64,000 nt of DNA, from positions 1-64,000 of the forward strand of contig NZ_JAAUVI010000001.1 of the NCBI RefSeq assembly GCF_021352225.1, given 5' to 3'. Below, one piece after another: positions 42,408 to 52,380 of the stretch. The position numbers and the translations under genes are program-made. The DNA comes from Methylobacterium sp. C25. GTDB lineage: Bacteria; Pseudomonadota; Alphaproteobacteria; Rhizobiales; Beijerinckiaceae. Under the pieces are notes generated by a model. That model saw nothing but the letters and a program-made list of their open reading frames with translations. It was not told the origin of the DNA and ran no database searches. How positions within the stretch are numbered: the first letter of the stretch is position 1; each line of letters opens with the position of its first letter.

Positions 42408-43994
42408 TCACGACTCCACCGCTCGGCCTTTGAGCGCGAACAGGCCGCGCGGCCGTTTCTGGATGAACAGGATGATGAAGATCAGCAGCCCGATCTTCGC
42501 GAGCACCGCGCCGAAATACGGCTCAGCAAGCTTGTTCGCGACGCCGAGCGTCAGGGCCGCGACGAGGGTGCCCCAAAGGTTCCCGACGCCGCCGAACACC
42601 ACGACGAGGAAGGAGTCGATGATGTAGCTCTGTCCGAGGTTCGGCGAGACGTTGTCGATCTGCGAGAGCGCGACGCCGGCGATGCCGGCGATGCCCGAGC
42701 CGAGACCAAAGGTCATCGCGTCGACGTAGGGCGTGCGGATGCCCATGGCGGCGGCCATGCGCCGGTTCTGCGTGACCGCGCGGGTCTTCAGTCCGAACGA
42801 AGTCTTTCGCAGCACGAAGAGCAGAAAGAAGAACAGTCCGAGGCAGAACACCACGATCCAGAGCCGGCCCCAGGTGATGGACAGGCCGAAGAAATCGAAG
42901 GCGCCGGTCATGAAGCCCGGTACTCCGACCTCTCGGTTGGTCGGACCGAAGATCGTGCGCACAGTCTGCTGCAGGATCAGGCTGACGCCGAAGGTCGCGA
43001 GCAGGGTCTCCAGCGGCCGGCCATAGAGGAAGCGGATGATGCCGCGCTCGATGGCGACGCCGACCGCGCCGGACACGAGAAAGGCCGCCGGGATCGCCAC
43101 CAGGATCGACCAGTCAAACAACCCCGGCGCGTGGGCACGGAACGCCTCCTGCACGAGGTAGGTCGTGTAGGCGCCGATCATCACCATCTCGCCATGGGCC
43201 ATGTTGATCACGCCCATGACACCGAAGGTGATGGCGAGGCCGATGGCGGCGAGCAGCAGGACAGAACCGAGGGAGACGCCGTACCAGATGTTCTGGACGC
43301 CTCCGATGGTCGCGAGCCGCGTCTCAATCGACGCAATGCTCTTGGCGGCAGCGTTGCGCGCGGCCTCGCTCGGATCGTTGGCAAGCCCGCGCAGCACGGC
43401 CATGGCATCGCCGTCGCCACGCGCTTGGATCGCAGGGATCGCCGCGAGTTTGTCGGCTTCCGAACTACCGCTCTTCGACAGGATCGCGGCTGCGCGTGCC
43501 TCGGACATCGTGCGCCTGATCCCGGCATCTTTCTCCTTGGCAATCGCCGCATCCAGCGCGGGCAACGCGGCGATATCGCGCGCCTTGAAGACGGCATCTG
43601 CCGCCTCCTGGCGCTTTGCCGGATCGGGGCTCACGAGATTAAGCTGACCCTGCGCCGCGTCGAGGGCGCGTCGCACCTTGTTGTTCACTCGCAGAGGTTT
43701 CAGACCGTCGGTCGGCCCCTCGGCAGGCTTGCCGGTGCGGGCATCGACGAAATTGGTACCCTCCTTGATCAAGACGGCCTTGTCGGCCGAGCGGGCGTAG
43801 AGTCGGCCATCGGCGAGCGCCGAGAGCACGATGGCGGCACGCGGATCGCCGCTGGCGGCCAGCTCAACGATCCCCGTTTCGATGTCGGAATAGCCACCGG
43901 CGCCGAGCTTGCCGTAGGCGCTATCGGCCCCGCCCTCGGCCAAAGCGAAGGCTGGCGACAGCAGCAGCAGGAACAGGGCTAGGATGCGGATCAT
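42408..43994 (-). CDS. urtB: urea ABC transporter permease UrtB
   Basis: 528 residues: a signal-like N terminus (MIRILALFLLLLSPAFALAE), then ~200 helical periplasmic residues with a repeat-like pattern, as usual for the long UrtB form. The LivH-type permease follows (GVMGVINMAHGEMVMIGAYT, then NRRMAAAMGIRTPYVDAMTF). Forms the channel with UrtC. Separated from urtA by 141 bp containing a palindromic repeat element. Confidence 0.9.
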   Translation of the reverse strand: MIRILALFLLLLSPAFALAEGGADSAYGKLGAGGYSDIETGIVELAASGDPRAAIVLSALADGRLYARSADKAVLIKEGTNFVDARTGKPAEGPTDGLKPLRVNNKVRRALDAAQGQLNLVSPDPAKRQEAADAVFKARDIAALPALDAAIAKEKDAGIRRTMSEARAAAILSKSGSSEADKLAAIPAIQARGDGDAMAVLRGLANDPSEAARNAAAKSIASIETRLATIGGVQNIWYGVSLGSVLLLAAIGLAITFGVMGVINMAHGEMVMIGAYTTYLVQEAFRAHAPGLFDWSILVAIPAAFLVSGAVGVAIERGIIRFLYGRPLETLLATFGVSLILQQTVRTIFGPTNREVGVPGFMTGAFDFFGLSITWGRLWIVVFCLGLFFFLLFVLRKTSFGLKTRAVTQNRRMAAAMGIRTPYVDAMTFGLGSGIAGIAGVALSQIDNVSPNLGQSYIIDSFLVVVFGGVGNLWGTLVAALTLGVANKLAEPYFGAVLAKIGLLIFIILFIQKRPRGLFALKGRAVES

Positions 43995-44023
43995 TGAGCC
44001 TTACCGATCACGGAGGCGGGGTC

Positions 44024-44110
44024 CGTCATTGCGAGGCGGAGCTGAAGCAATCCAAGGACGCTGGCGCCCTGCGATGGAGGTTGGATTGCTTCGCTTCGCT
44101 CACAATCACG
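44024..44110. repeat. REP-like palindromic element between urtA and urtB
   Basis: The left arm, CGTCATTGCGAG (44024-44036) through GAAGCAATCCA (44044-44054), and the right arm, TTGGATTGCTTCGCT (44081-44095) through TCACAATCACG (44100-44110), are imperfect complements. They form a long hairpin of the REP/ERIC-like type scattered in alphaproteobacterial genomes. Lying inside an operon, it may set urtA mRNA above urtBCDE. Confidence 0.65.
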
Positions 44111-44135
44111 CTTGCGCGGGTCGGAGAGCAGTGCG

Positions 44136-45431
44136 CTACGCGCCGCCGCACTTCTTGGTCTTCGTGTTGAAGTTGCCGCAGTTCAGCTTGACCCAGTCGG
44201 CTTCGAGATCCTTCGAGCCTTCGAGCTGCTTGGACCACGCCTCGCCGGGGATCAGGTCTTCGGTCTTGAAGACGGTGTCGAACTGGCCGCCTTCCTTGAT
44301 CTCACCGATGAAGACCGGCTTCGTGATGTGGTGGTTCGGGAGCATCGTGGCCGTGCCGCCGGTCAGGTTCTTCTGCTCGATGCCGGGCAGCGCGGCGATG
44401 ACCTTGTCGGGATCGGTGCTGCCAGCCTTCTCGACCGCTTTCACCCACATGTTGAAGCCGATGTAATGGGCTTCCATCGGATCGTTGGTGACGCGCTTCG
44501 GATTCTTCGTGAACGCTTGCCACTTCTCGATGAACGCCTTGTTCTCGGGCGTATCGATCGACATGAAGTAGTTCCAGGCGGCGAGGTGGCCGACGAGCGG
44601 CTTGGTGTCGATGCCGGCGAGTTCTTCTTCGCCGACCGAGAAGGCGACGACTGGAATATCGGTGGCCTTTACGCCCTGGTTCGAGAGCTCTTTGTAAAAC
44701 GGCACGTTGGCGTCGCCGTTGATCGTGGAGACGACGGCGGTCTTCTTGCCTGCCGAGCCAAAGGCTTTGATGGAGGCGACGCGCGTCTGCCAGTCGGACT
44801 GGCCGAACGGCGTGTAGTTGATGGAGATGTCCTCCGGCTTCACGCCCTTGGACTTGAGATAGGCCTCGAGGATCTTGTTGGTGGTGCGAGGATAGACGTA
44901 GTCGGTCCCCTCGAGCACCCAGCGCTCGATGCCCTCTTCCTTCATCAGGTAGTCGACGGCCGGGATCGCCTGCTGGTTCGGGGCGGCACCCGTGTAGAAG
45001 ACATTCCGCTCGCTCTCCTCGCCTTCGTACTGGACGGGGTAGAACAGGATCGAGTCGAGCTCCTTGAACACTGGGAGTACAGACTTGCGGGACACGGAGG
45101 TCCAGCAGCCGAAGACGGCCGAGACCTTATCCTTCGAGATCAGCTCCCGGGCTTTCTCGGCGAAGAGCGGCCAGTTCGAGGCCGGGTCAACGACGACAGC
45201 TTCGAGCTTCTTGCCGAGTACGCCCCCCTTGGCGTTCTGCTCGGCAATGAGCATGAGCATCGCGTCCTTGAGCGTCGTCTCCGAGATCGCCATCGTGCCC
45301 GATAGAGAGTGCAGGATCCCGACCTTGATGGTCTCCTCGGCCTTCACGGAACGGGCGCCGAGCGCTCCAGCGAGAAGCCCACCGGCCAGCGCGGCGGCTC
45401 GACCCCAACGTTTCCAAATCGCGTCTTGCAT
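44136..45431 (-). CDS. urtA: urea ABC transporter substrate-binding protein UrtA
   Basis: 431 residues from ATG 45431, with a signal peptide (AAALAGGLLAGALGARSVKA). Peripla_BP_5 fold: IKVGILHSLSGTMAISETTL, VFGCWTSVSRKSVLPVFKEL, FYPVQYEGEESERNVFYTGA and GTDYVYPRTTNKIL are diagnostic of UrtA. The ATG at 45620 would give a non-secreted N-terminal extension, so it is rejected. First gene of urtABCDE, with a sigma-54 promoter 34-51 bases upstream. Confidence 0.9.
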   Translation of the reverse strand: MQDAIWKRWGRAAALAGGLLAGALGARSVKAEETIKVGILHSLSGTMAISETTLKDAMLMLIAEQNAKGGVLGKKLEAVVVDPASNWPLFAEKARELISKDKVSAVFGCWTSVSRKSVLPVFKELDSILFYPVQYEGEESERNVFYTGAAPNQQAIPAVDYLMKEEGIERWVLEGTDYVYPRTTNKILEAYLKSKGVKPEDISINYTPFGQSDWQTRVASIKAFGSAGKKTAVVSTINGDANVPFYKELSNQGVKATDIPVVAFSVGEEELAGIDTKPLVGHLAAWNYFMSIDTPENKAFIEKWQAFTKNPKRVTNDPMEAHYIGFNMWVKAVEKAGSTDPDKVIAALPGIEQKNLTGGTATMLPNHHITKPVFIGEIKEGGQFDTVFKTEDLIPGEAWSKQLEGSKDLEADWVKLNCGNFNTKTKKCGGA

Positions 45432-45464
45432 GCCCGTCCCCGGCTCTTCTTGGTGAGCCCACAT

Positions 45465-45482
45465 TGGCAAGCGCTGTGCCAA
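45465..45482 (-). promoter_or_regulatory. sigma-54 promoter of urtABCDE
   Basis: The minus strand reads TTGGCACAGCGCTTGCCA: a full TTGGCAC -24 box and a TTGC -12 box, with GG and GC 10 bases apart. The transcription start would lie about 23 bases before the urtA ATG. This points to NtrC-type nitrogen control of urea uptake. NtrC binding sites were not located. Confidence 0.75.
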
Positions 45483-45666
45483 ACCTTTGGGCAGAGCGCG
45501 GGTAGGAGCCGAACGTCGGACAAGCCTGTGCTCATGATCTCGGCAGTGGCGCGAAAATAGGCAAAATTGGCCAAGGTTCTTTGTGTCGCCGTGGCAGCGC
45601 CGCGCGTTGGCGGCATACATTTGACGGTTGCCAAAGGTGCTGCCGGGAGATCAGAGACGAGGCCTC

Positions 45667-46605
45667 ATGCAGCGGATTGCACTCATCGGCGCCCCCATCG
45701 AGATCGGCACTGGCGAACCGGGCGCCGTGATGGGGCCTGCCGCCCTCCGCACGGCCGGCCTCGTCCATACGCTGCGCGACCTCGGCCATGAGGTGATCGA
45801 CCACGGCGACGTCGGCCCCCGTGGAGCGCCAGGAGAGCGCGGGGTTCCCGCCGTGGCAGCCTGGGCGAAGGTCCTATCCGAGCAGGTGGGCGCGTGCCTT
45901 GCGGAGGGGAGCCGCCCCGTTGTGCTCGGCGGCGACCACAGCCTGTCTTTGGGCACGGTCGACGCCGCGCTGCGTCACTGTCGCGATCTCGGAAAGCCGC
46001 TTTTCGTGCTCTGGCTCGATGCCCATGCCGACTTCAACACGCCGGAGACCTCGCCCTCCGGCAATGTGCACGGCATGCCGCTCGCCGCGCTCTGCGGACA
46101 GGAAGGTTGCTCCGAATTGCTTCCAGATCCGGATCGTCCTCTGCTCGACCCGCGTCGTCTGCATCTATTCGGGCTTCGTTCGATTGATGAAGGCGAACGT
46201 GCGCTCGTGACCGCGGCGCAGGTTGGCGTCACCGATATGCGCGCAATCGACGAGTTCGGCGTGATCGCGCCACTTCGACAGGTTCTCGCCCGCGTCGAGG
46301 CCGAGGGCGGTCATCTCCATGTGAGCTTCGACATTGACTTCCTCGATCCGGGCATCGCCCCGGCCGTCGGTACGACGGTGCCGGGGGGCGCGACGTTCCG
46401 CGAGGCGCATCTCATCATGGAGATGCTCCACGATTCCGGTCTGGTTCGCTCGCTGGACGTCGTCGAGTTGAACCCCTTCCTCGATGAGCGCGGCCGCAGT
46501 GCCCGCGTCCTCGTCGAACTCGTGGCGAGCCTGTTCGGCCGGCGCATCCTCGATCGACCGACGCCGATCATCGACGCTGTGCCTCATCCCGGCAGCCTGA
46601 ACTGA
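45667..46605 (+). CDS. rocF: arginase
   Basis: 312 residues from ATG 45667. Mn-binding motifs of the ureohydrolase family: VVLGGDHSLSLG, WLDAHADFNTPETSPSGNVH and VSFDIDFLDPGIAPAVGTTV. The GNxHGMP pattern favours arginase over agmatinase. Hydrolyses arginine to ornithine and urea. Divergent from urtA and placed directly before the urease genes, so its urea feeds urease. Confidence 0.88.
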   Translation: MQRIALIGAPIEIGTGEPGAVMGPAALRTAGLVHTLRDLGHEVIDHGDVGPRGAPGERGVPAVAAWAKVLSEQVGACLAEGSRPVVLGGDHSLSLGTVDAALRHCRDLGKPLFVLWLDAHADFNTPETSPSGNVHGMPLAALCGQEGCSELLPDPDRPLLDPRRLHLFGLRSIDEGERALVTAAQVGVTDMRAIDEFGVIAPLRQVLARVEAEGGHLHVSFDIDFLDPGIAPAVGTTVPGGATFREAHLIMEMLHDSGLVRSLDVVELNPFLDERGRSARVLVELVASLFGRRILDRPTPIIDAVPHPGSLN

Positions 46606-46639
46606 GGTCCGCTCCATTCACGCTCCGCTTCCACCGGCC

Positions 46640-47461
46640 ATGGCGCAAGCACCCGTCCGTCAACGTTCGCACGGCACAGTGCGCCTGTCCGTTTCTGCGT
46701 TCGGAGGTCGCTCGCGTATCGTCGATCTCGCCGAGGCCGGTCCTCTGCGGTTGCGTTTTCCCAATGTCGTAGACGGCACGCCTGAAGGCATCCTGGTCAA
46801 CACAGCCGGTGGCGTTGCCTGCGGCGACCATTTTGAGACCGCGCTCGATCTGGCCCCTGGGACCGAGTTCGTCCTGACGACAACGGCGGCCGAAAAAATC
46901 TACAAATCCGATGGGCCGACCAGCACGATCATCAATCGGGTCACGGTCGCCGCGGGCGCGAATCTGGCTTGGTTGCCACAGGAGACCATTCTGTTTGACC
47001 ATTCGCGCCTCCGCCGCAGCTTCGAGGCGGTTCTCGCCGGCGATGCTGGCCTTCTGGTGGTCGAGCTCCTCGCCTTCGGGCGCAACGCGCATGGCGAACG
47101 GCTCACCGACGGGCTGTTCGAGGACGTCTGGCGTATCCGCCGCGATGGCCGGCTGACTTACGCGGATGCGCTCAGGCTCGACGGTCCGATCGATGCCATG
47201 CTGGCGCGCGCAGCGATCGGCGGCGGCGCGCGGGCGCTCGGCACGATCATCGATTTCACGCCAGGCGCAGAGGCGAGGCTCGAAGAGGTTCGGGCGCTGC
47301 TCGACGAAACGACCGCGGGAATCGACGCCGGTGCTAGCGCTTGGAACGGCCATCTCGCAGTGCGTCTGCTCGGTCCAGCCATCGGGCCTCTTCGCACCGC
47401 CGCCGCGCGTTTCGTGAGCGCCTATCGCGGAAAAACGATGCCGCGCGTCTGGCAAAGCTGA
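46640..47461 (+). CDS. ureD: urease accessory protein UreD
   Basis: 273 residues. GILVNTAGGVACGDHFETAL, EFVLTTTAAEKIYKSDGPTS and LPQETILFDHSRLRR are UreD hallmarks. Scaffold that, with UreF and UreG, delivers nickel to apo-urease. 34 bases after the arginase stop, so possibly cotranscribed with it. Confidence 0.9.
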   Translation: MAQAPVRQRSHGTVRLSVSAFGGRSRIVDLAEAGPLRLRFPNVVDGTPEGILVNTAGGVACGDHFETALDLAPGTEFVLTTTAAEKIYKSDGPTSTIINRVTVAAGANLAWLPQETILFDHSRLRRSFEAVLAGDAGLLVVELLAFGRNAHGERLTDGLFEDVWRIRRDGRLTYADALRLDGPIDAMLARAAIGGGARALGTIIDFTPGAEARLEEVRALLDETTAGIDAGASAWNGHLAVRLLGPAIGPLRTAAARFVSAYRGKTMPRVWQS

Positions 47462-47533
47462 GCCGGGCTGGTTGATCTTTGAACGCGCATGATCCTTGCT
47501 CGGCACGATCCAATCGGGAACGGGACGCGCCTT

Positions 47534-48154
47534 GTGCTGCTGACACCTCGCGAAAAGGACAAGCTCCTCGTAGCCATGGCCGCGCAAGTGGCACGCAATC
47601 GGTTGGCTCGCGGTATCAAGCTCAACCATCCCGAGGCGGTCGCGCTGATCACGGATTTCGTGGTCGAGGGGGCGCGAGATGGCCGCTCGGTCGCCGAGCT
47701 GATGCAGGCCGGCGCCACCGTGCTCACGGCCGATCAGGTGATGTCGGGCATCCCGGAGATGATCCACGACATCCAGGTCGAGGCGACTTTCCCCGACGGC
47801 ACGAAGCTCGTGACCGTGCATCATCCGATCCGCGGTGCGGCCTCGGACGATGTGCCCGGCACGGTGACCACCAAGCCGGGTGAGATCGTCTTCAACGAGG
47901 GAGTAGAGCGCACCGTGATCGAGGTCGCCAATAGCGGGGACCGTCCGATCCAGGTCGGCTCGCATTACCATTTCTACGAGGTCAATCCGGGGCTGGTCTT
48001 CGACCGTGAGCAGGCCCGCGGCAAGCGGCTCGACATCTCGCCGGGCACGGCAGTGCGCTTCGAGCCCGGCTCGACTCGAGAGGTCGTGCTGGTGCCGCTC
48101 TCCGGTAGCCGCACCGTTTACGGGTTCCGCGGTGAAGTGATGGGCAGCCTCTGA
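47534..48154 (+). CDS. ureAB: urease gamma/beta fusion subunit
   Basis: A single frame holds UreA (gamma, ~100 residues: [38 protein letters not shown]) joined to UreB (beta: [39 protein letters not shown]). I take GTG 47534 because UreA proteins begin at M-LTPREKD and a GGGA-like ribosome site precedes it; ATG 47489 would add 15 residues. The fused form is known from Helicobacter and some alphaproteobacteria. Assembles with UreC. Confidence 0.9.
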   Translation: MLLTPREKDKLLVAMAAQVARNRLARGIKLNHPEAVALITDFVVEGARDGRSVAELMQAGATVLTADQVMSGIPEMIHDIQVEATFPDGTKLVTVHHPIRGAASDDVPGTVTTKPGEIVFNEGVERTVIEVANSGDRPIQVGSHYHFYEVNPGLVFDREQARGKRLDISPGTAVRFEPGSTREVVLVPLSGSRTVYGFRGEVMGSL

Positions 48155-48156
48155 CG

Positions 48157-49884
48157 ATGGCGAATCCCCCCAGGGCCGCATCGCTGCCGCGCGCCGCCTA
48201 TGCCGACATGTTTGGCCCGACCAAAGGCGACCGTATCCGGCTCGCCGACACCAGCCTCGAGATCGAGGTCGAGCGCGACTTCACAACTTATGGCGAGGAG
48301 GTGAAGTTCGGCGGCGGCAAGGTCATCCGCGACGGCATGGGCCAGTCACAACGCACCAACAAGGAAGGCGCGGTCGATACCGTCATCACCAACGCCGTCA
48401 TCCTTGATCATTGGGGCGTGGTGAAATGCGACGTCGGCATCGTGCAGGGCCGAATCTTCAAACTCGGAAAGGCCGGCAACCCGGATATCCAGCCGGGCGT
48501 CGACATCGTGGTCGGGCCGGGCACCGAAGTGATTGCCGGTGAAGGAAAAATCCTCACCGCCGGCGCCTTCGACAGCCACATCCACTACATCTGCCCGCAG
48601 CAGATCGAGGAGGCGCTCTGCTCGGGTGTCACGACGATGCTGGGGGGCGGCACCGGGCCGGCCCACGGCACCCTTGCTACCACCTGCACGCCCGGTCCCT
48701 GGCACATCGCCCGGATGATCGAGGCGGCGGATTCCTTCCCGATGAACCTCGCCTTCGCGGGCAAGGGCAATGCCTCCGTGCCGGGAGCGCTGGAGGAGAT
48801 GGTTCGCGCCGGAGCCTGCGCGCTCAAGCTGCACGAAGATTGGGGCACGACACCTGCCGCGATCGACACGTGCCTCTCTGTGGCCGACCGCTACGACGTC
48901 CAGGTGATGATCCACTCGGACACACTGAACGAATCGGGTTTCGTCGAGGACACGATCGCGGCCTTCAAGGGCCGCACCATCCACGCCTTCCACACCGAGG
49001 GCGCCGGTGGCGGCCACGCGCCGGACATCATGAAGGTGGCGGGCCTCGCCAACGTGCTGCCCTCATCGACGAACCCAACGCGGCCCTTCACGAAGAACAC
49101 CATCGACGAGCATCTCGACATGCTGATGGTGTGCCATCACCTCGACCCGTCGATTCCAGAGGATCTCGCCTTCGCCGAGAGCCGGATCCGCAAGGAGACC
49201 ATCGCCGCCGAGGACATCCTGCACGATCTCGGTGCGCTCTCGATGATGTCGTCGGACAGCCAGGCCATGGGTCGCGTCGGCGAGGTCGTCATTCGTACTT
49301 GGCAGACCGCAGACAAGATGAAGCGCCAGAGGGGAAGCCTGCCCGGTGACGCCTCTGGCAACGACAACCTGCGCGCCCGCCGGTATGTCGCCAAGTACAC
49401 GATCAACCCGGCCATCGCCCACGGTGTCTCGCGGCATGTCGGCTCGGTCGAGCCGGGCAAGCTCGCTGATCTCGTGCTCTGGTCGCCCGCTTTCTTCGGC
49501 GTGAAACCTGATCTCGTTCTCAAGGGGGGCATGATCGCCACGGCCCCCATGGGGGACCCGAACGCTTCGATTCCGACGCCGCAGCCCGTCCATTATCGCC
49601 CGATGTTCGGTGCCTTCGGCCGGGCGCCATATGCCACGGCGCTGACATTCGTCTCGAACGCGGCGATCGAGGACAGCTTGCGCAAGAAGCTCGGCGTCCA
49701 AAAGGAACTCGTTGCCGTCGAGAACGTGCGTGGCGGCATCTCGAAGAAGAGCATGATCCTCAACGACGCCACCCCCATCATCGAGATCGATCCCGAGACC
49801 TACGACGTGCGCGCCGACGGCGAGCTTCTGGTTTGCGAGCCGGCCGAGGTATTGCCCATGGCCCAGCGCTACTTCCTGTTCTGA
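48157..49884 (+). CDS. ureC: urease alpha subunit
   Basis: 575 residues, catalytic subunit hydrolysing urea to ammonia and carbamate. All landmarks are present: [10 protein letters not shown] (nickel histidines), [15 protein letters not shown] with the lysine to be carbamylated at 224, the flap [20 protein letters not shown] (H327/H328) and [15 protein letters not shown]. Two bases after the gamma/beta gene and overlapping ureE by one. Confidence 0.95.
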   Translation: MANPPRAASLPRAAYADMFGPTKGDRIRLADTSLEIEVERDFTTYGEEVKFGGGKVIRDGMGQSQRTNKEGAVDTVITNAVILDHWGVVKCDVGIVQGRIFKLGKAGNPDIQPGVDIVVGPGTEVIAGEGKILTAGAFDSHIHYICPQQIEEALCSGVTTMLGGGTGPAHGTLATTCTPGPWHIARMIEAADSFPMNLAFAGKGNASVPGALEEMVRAGACALKLHEDWGTTPAAIDTCLSVADRYDVQVMIHSDTLNESGFVEDTIAAFKGRTIHAFHTEGAGGGHAPDIMKVAGLANVLPSSTNPTRPFTKNTIDEHLDMLMVCHHLDPSIPEDLAFAESRIRKETIAAEDILHDLGALSMMSSDSQAMGRVGEVVIRTWQTADKMKRQRGSLPGDASGNDNLRARRYVAKYTINPAIAHGVSRHVGSVEPGKLADLVLWSPAFFGVKPDLVLKGGMIATAPMGDPNASIPTPQPVHYRPMFGAFGRAPYATALTFVSNAAIEDSLRKKLGVQKELVAVENVRGGISKKSMILNDATPIIEIDPETYDVRADGELLVCEPAEVLPMAQRYFLF

Positions 49885-50390
49885 TGATCCGCGCCACCCA
49901 TGTGATCCGCCGCGACCGGCTCGGCGGCGGCGAGATCGTTGACCGGATCGTGCTCGACCATGGTGACCGCCACCGCCGCCGCATGGCCATGCAGGGCGTC
50001 GGCGGCCTCGCCTTCTTGCTCGATCTCCACGAAGCGACCGTGCTCGACGACGGCGATGCGCTGGTGCTCGAGAACGGCCGGCTGGTCTGGGTCGAGGCCG
50101 CACGGGAAGCGCTGCTCGAAATCCGTGCCGCTTCCGATCATGCCCTTAAGCGGCTGATCTGGCACATCGGCAACCGGCACATCCCGGCCGAGATCACAGC
50201 TGATGCTGTCTACATCGCCCACGACCACGTATTGGCCGAGATGGTGCGCGGCCTGGGCGGCACGGCTGAGGCCGTCGACCGGCCGTTCCGTCCGGAGGGC
50301 GGCGCCTATGCCGGTGGCCATTCACATGGGCACGACCACGCGCACAGGCACGGGCACGCGCACCACGATCATGCTCATGCTCATGATTGA
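49884..50390 (+). CDS. ureE: urease nickel metallochaperone UreE
   Basis: 168 residues. The N-terminal UreE domain has [20 protein letters not shown], and [14 protein letters not shown] with the dimer metal-site histidine. A His/Asp-rich tail ([18 protein letters not shown]) stores nickel. The start ATG 49884 is in a TGATG junction with ureC. Confidence 0.9.
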   Translation: MIRATHVIRRDRLGGGEIVDRIVLDHGDRHRRRMAMQGVGGLAFLLDLHEATVLDDGDALVLENGRLVWVEAAREALLEIRAASDHALKRLIWHIGNRHIPAEITADAVYIAHDHVLAEMVRGLGGTAEAVDRPFRPEGGAYAGGHSHGHDHAHRHGHAHHDHAHAHD

Positions 50391-51051
50391 GGCTCTGCGT
50401 CTCATGGCCTGGCTCTCGCCTACCTATCCGGTCGGGAGCTTCGCCTATTCGCATGGGCTCGAATGGGCGGTGGAGACTGGCGAGATCCACGACGAGGCCA
50501 GCCTGGAGGCTTGGCTCGGCGACGTGCTGGAGTTCGGCGCGGGCCGGAACGACCTGATCCTCGCCGGTAACGCGCATCGGTTCGCGGGCGACATCGCAGC
50601 GCTCGCAGCAGTGAACGAACTGGCGCTGGCCCTGGCGCCGTCGCGCGAGCTGCATCTCGAAACGAGCCAGCAGGGCCGCAGCTTCCTCGACGCAACGCTC
50701 GCCGCGTGGCCCTGCGACGGTATGACCGGTATCGCTACGGCGTTGCCCGCAACGGTGGCGTTTCCTGTCGCAGTAGGTGCGGCTGCAGCCGCCCATGGTA
50801 CGGCGCGGCGCGAGACACTCGCGGCCTACGGCCTCGCCTTCGTCCAAAACCTCATCTCGGCGGCATTACGGTGCGCGCCCATCGGTCAGACCGTAGGTAC
50901 GCGCCTGGTCGCAGCGCTCGCCCCACGGGTCACCGTGCTTGCCGAAGAGTTCGAAGATGCCGGGCTCGACGCGCTCGGCTCGGCAACGCTCAGGGTCGAT
51001 CTCGGCTCGTTCCGGCACGAGACCCAATATTCCCGCATCTTCCGCTCCTGA
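50371..51051 (+). CDS. ureF: urease accessory protein UreF
   Basis: 226 residues from ATG 50371 (ATG 50377 and 50383 are alternatives in [17 protein letters not shown]), overlapping the ureE tail. UreF features are [19 protein letters not shown] and [19 protein letters not shown]. Also [20 protein letters not shown]. All helical, forms a complex with UreD and regulates the UreG GTPase. Confidence 0.88.
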   Translation: MLMLMIEALRLMAWLSPTYPVGSFAYSHGLEWAVETGEIHDEASLEAWLGDVLEFGAGRNDLILAGNAHRFAGDIAALAAVNELALALAPSRELHLETSQQGRSFLDATLAAWPCDGMTGIATALPATVAFPVAVGAAAAAHGTARRETLAAYGLAFVQNLISAALRCAPIGQTVGTRLVAALAPRVTVLAEEFEDAGLDALGSATLRVDLGSFRHETQYSRIFRS

Positions 51052-51060
51052 GGACCCATC

Positions 51061-51675
51061 ATGGCATCCGCGAACGGACCACTCCGCGTCGGCATCGGCG
51101 GCCCCGTCGGCTCCGGCAAGACCGCTCTGATGGAGCAGCTCTGCAAGCGCCTGCGCGACACCTACGACATCTGCGCGATCACAAACGACATCTTCACCAA
51201 GGAGGATGCGCGCATCCTGACCATGGCTGGGGCGTTGCCAGAAGAGCGCATCATGGGCGTCGAAACCGGCGGCTGCCCGCATACCGCGATCCGCGAGGAC
51301 GCCTCGATCAACCTCGCAGCGGTCGCTGAGATGCGCCGGCGCTTTCCGCTGCTCGACGTCGTGCTGATCGAGTCCGGTGGCGACAACCTCGCAGCGACCT
51401 TCTCGCCGGAACTGGCCGACATCACGCTTTATGTGATCGATGTCGCCGGAGGCGAAAAGATCCCGCGAAAGGGCGGCCCGGGCATCACCCGCTCTGACCT
51501 GCTCATCGTCAACAAGACGGACCTCGCCCCCCTCGTCGGTGCCGATCTCGGTGTGATGGAGGCAGATACGAAGCGGATGCGGGGCGCGCGCCCCTATGTG
51601 TTCTCTTCGCTGCGCGAGGGCCGTGGGGCGGACGAGGTCACCCAGTTCATCAAGACGGCCGGCGGTCTCGCTTGA
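51061..51675 (+). CDS. ureG: urease accessory GTPase UreG
   Basis: 204 residues. P-loop [17 protein letters not shown] at 11-27, [22 protein letters not shown] metal motif ([20 protein letters not shown]) and base motif [14 protein letters not shown]. Drives nickel insertion by GTP hydrolysis. 9 bases after ureF. Confidence 0.93.
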   Translation: MASANGPLRVGIGGPVGSGKTALMEQLCKRLRDTYDICAITNDIFTKEDARILTMAGALPEERIMGVETGGCPHTAIREDASINLAAVAEMRRRFPLLDVVLIESGGDNLAATFSPELADITLYVIDVAGGEKIPRKGGPGITRSDLLIVNKTDLAPLVGADLGVMEADTKRMRGARPYVFSSLREGRGADEVTQFIKTAGGLA

Positions 51676-51740
51676 CCCTGCCTTTGCCGCCCGGTTTGGT
51701 TCGGCTGCAACGCCTGCTCACGAGACCATCAGGAACCGCC

Positions 51741-52334
51741 ATGATCCGTCGCCTCATGTCTGTGGCCGTCGCCGGCTCACTCCTCGCGGGTATGAGCACT
51801 GGGGCGCTGGCACATCCGGGCCATGACGACGGCCACGGCCTCGCTGCCGGTGTCCTCCATCCCCTCCTAGGAGCCGACCACGTGCTCGCGATGGTCGCAG
51901 TCGGCCTGATCGGTGCATTGCGCGGGGGTCGCGCCGTCTGGGCGCTGCCAGCGACCTTTCTGGGTATGATGGTAGCCGGCGCCGGTTTCGGTCTGCTCGG
52001 CGTGCCATTGCCCTACGCTGAGGGCGCGATTCTCGCCTCGGTCGTCTTGTTCGGCCTGCTCGCGATCTCCAGCCGGCGACTGCCGACCGTGCTTCTCGCC
52101 GGCCTGATCGGCGCCTTCGCGGTGTTTCACGGCTACGCCCATGTGGTCGAGATGCCGGAAAACTCATCGGCGGTGCTGTTCGGTCTCGGCTTCCTCGCCG
52201 CGACCGCCTTCCTTCACGCCGTCGGCGTAGCGATCGGCGTTTTCACCAGCCGCACGATTCTTGGCGCTAAGCGGACTGCTGCCAGTTCGCACCGCCCCCT
52301 CGAAACGCTGACACCGGCTTCCGACCAAAACTAG
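51741..52334 (+). CDS. ureJ: HupE/UreJ-family nickel-related membrane protein
   Basis: 197 residues from ATG 51741, with a signal peptide (SVAVAGSLLAGMSTGALA). The metal-binding motif HPGHDDGHGLAAGVLHPLLG, then GADHVLAMV, and a later FHGYAHVVEMP with FLHAVGVAIG, define the HupE/UreJ family, with six membrane segments. Probably supplies nickel for urease. Last gene of the urease operon, 65 bases after ureG; the frame opens earlier at 51672. Confidence 0.82.
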   Translation: MIRRLMSVAVAGSLLAGMSTGALAHPGHDDGHGLAAGVLHPLLGADHVLAMVAVGLIGALRGGRAVWALPATFLGMMVAGAGFGLLGVPLPYAEGAILASVVLFGLLAISSRRLPTVLLAGLIGAFAVFHGYAHVVEMPENSSAVLFGLGFLAATAFLHAVGVAIGVFTSRTILGAKRTAASSHRPLETLTPASDQN

Positions 52335-52380
52335 CTCGCTGCTCCGCGACCTTCGCATCGCAGGCAGCCACTGCCTGAAA

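Noticed and set aside
41213..43982. Two long plus-strand ORFs of 406 and 555 residues
   Set aside because: Both are antisense to urtC and urtB, which are certain; the translations are rich in Glu, His, Asp and Arg, as expected of reverse frames in high-GC genes.
47489..47533. N-terminal extension of the urease gamma/beta protein from ATG 47489
   Set aside because: UreA proteins start at M-LTPREKD; GTG 47534 gives that start and has a better ribosome site. Kept only as an alternative.
46568..48181. 537-residue minus-strand ORF
   Set aside because: Antisense to ureD and the urease gamma/beta gene; no protein-like motifs.
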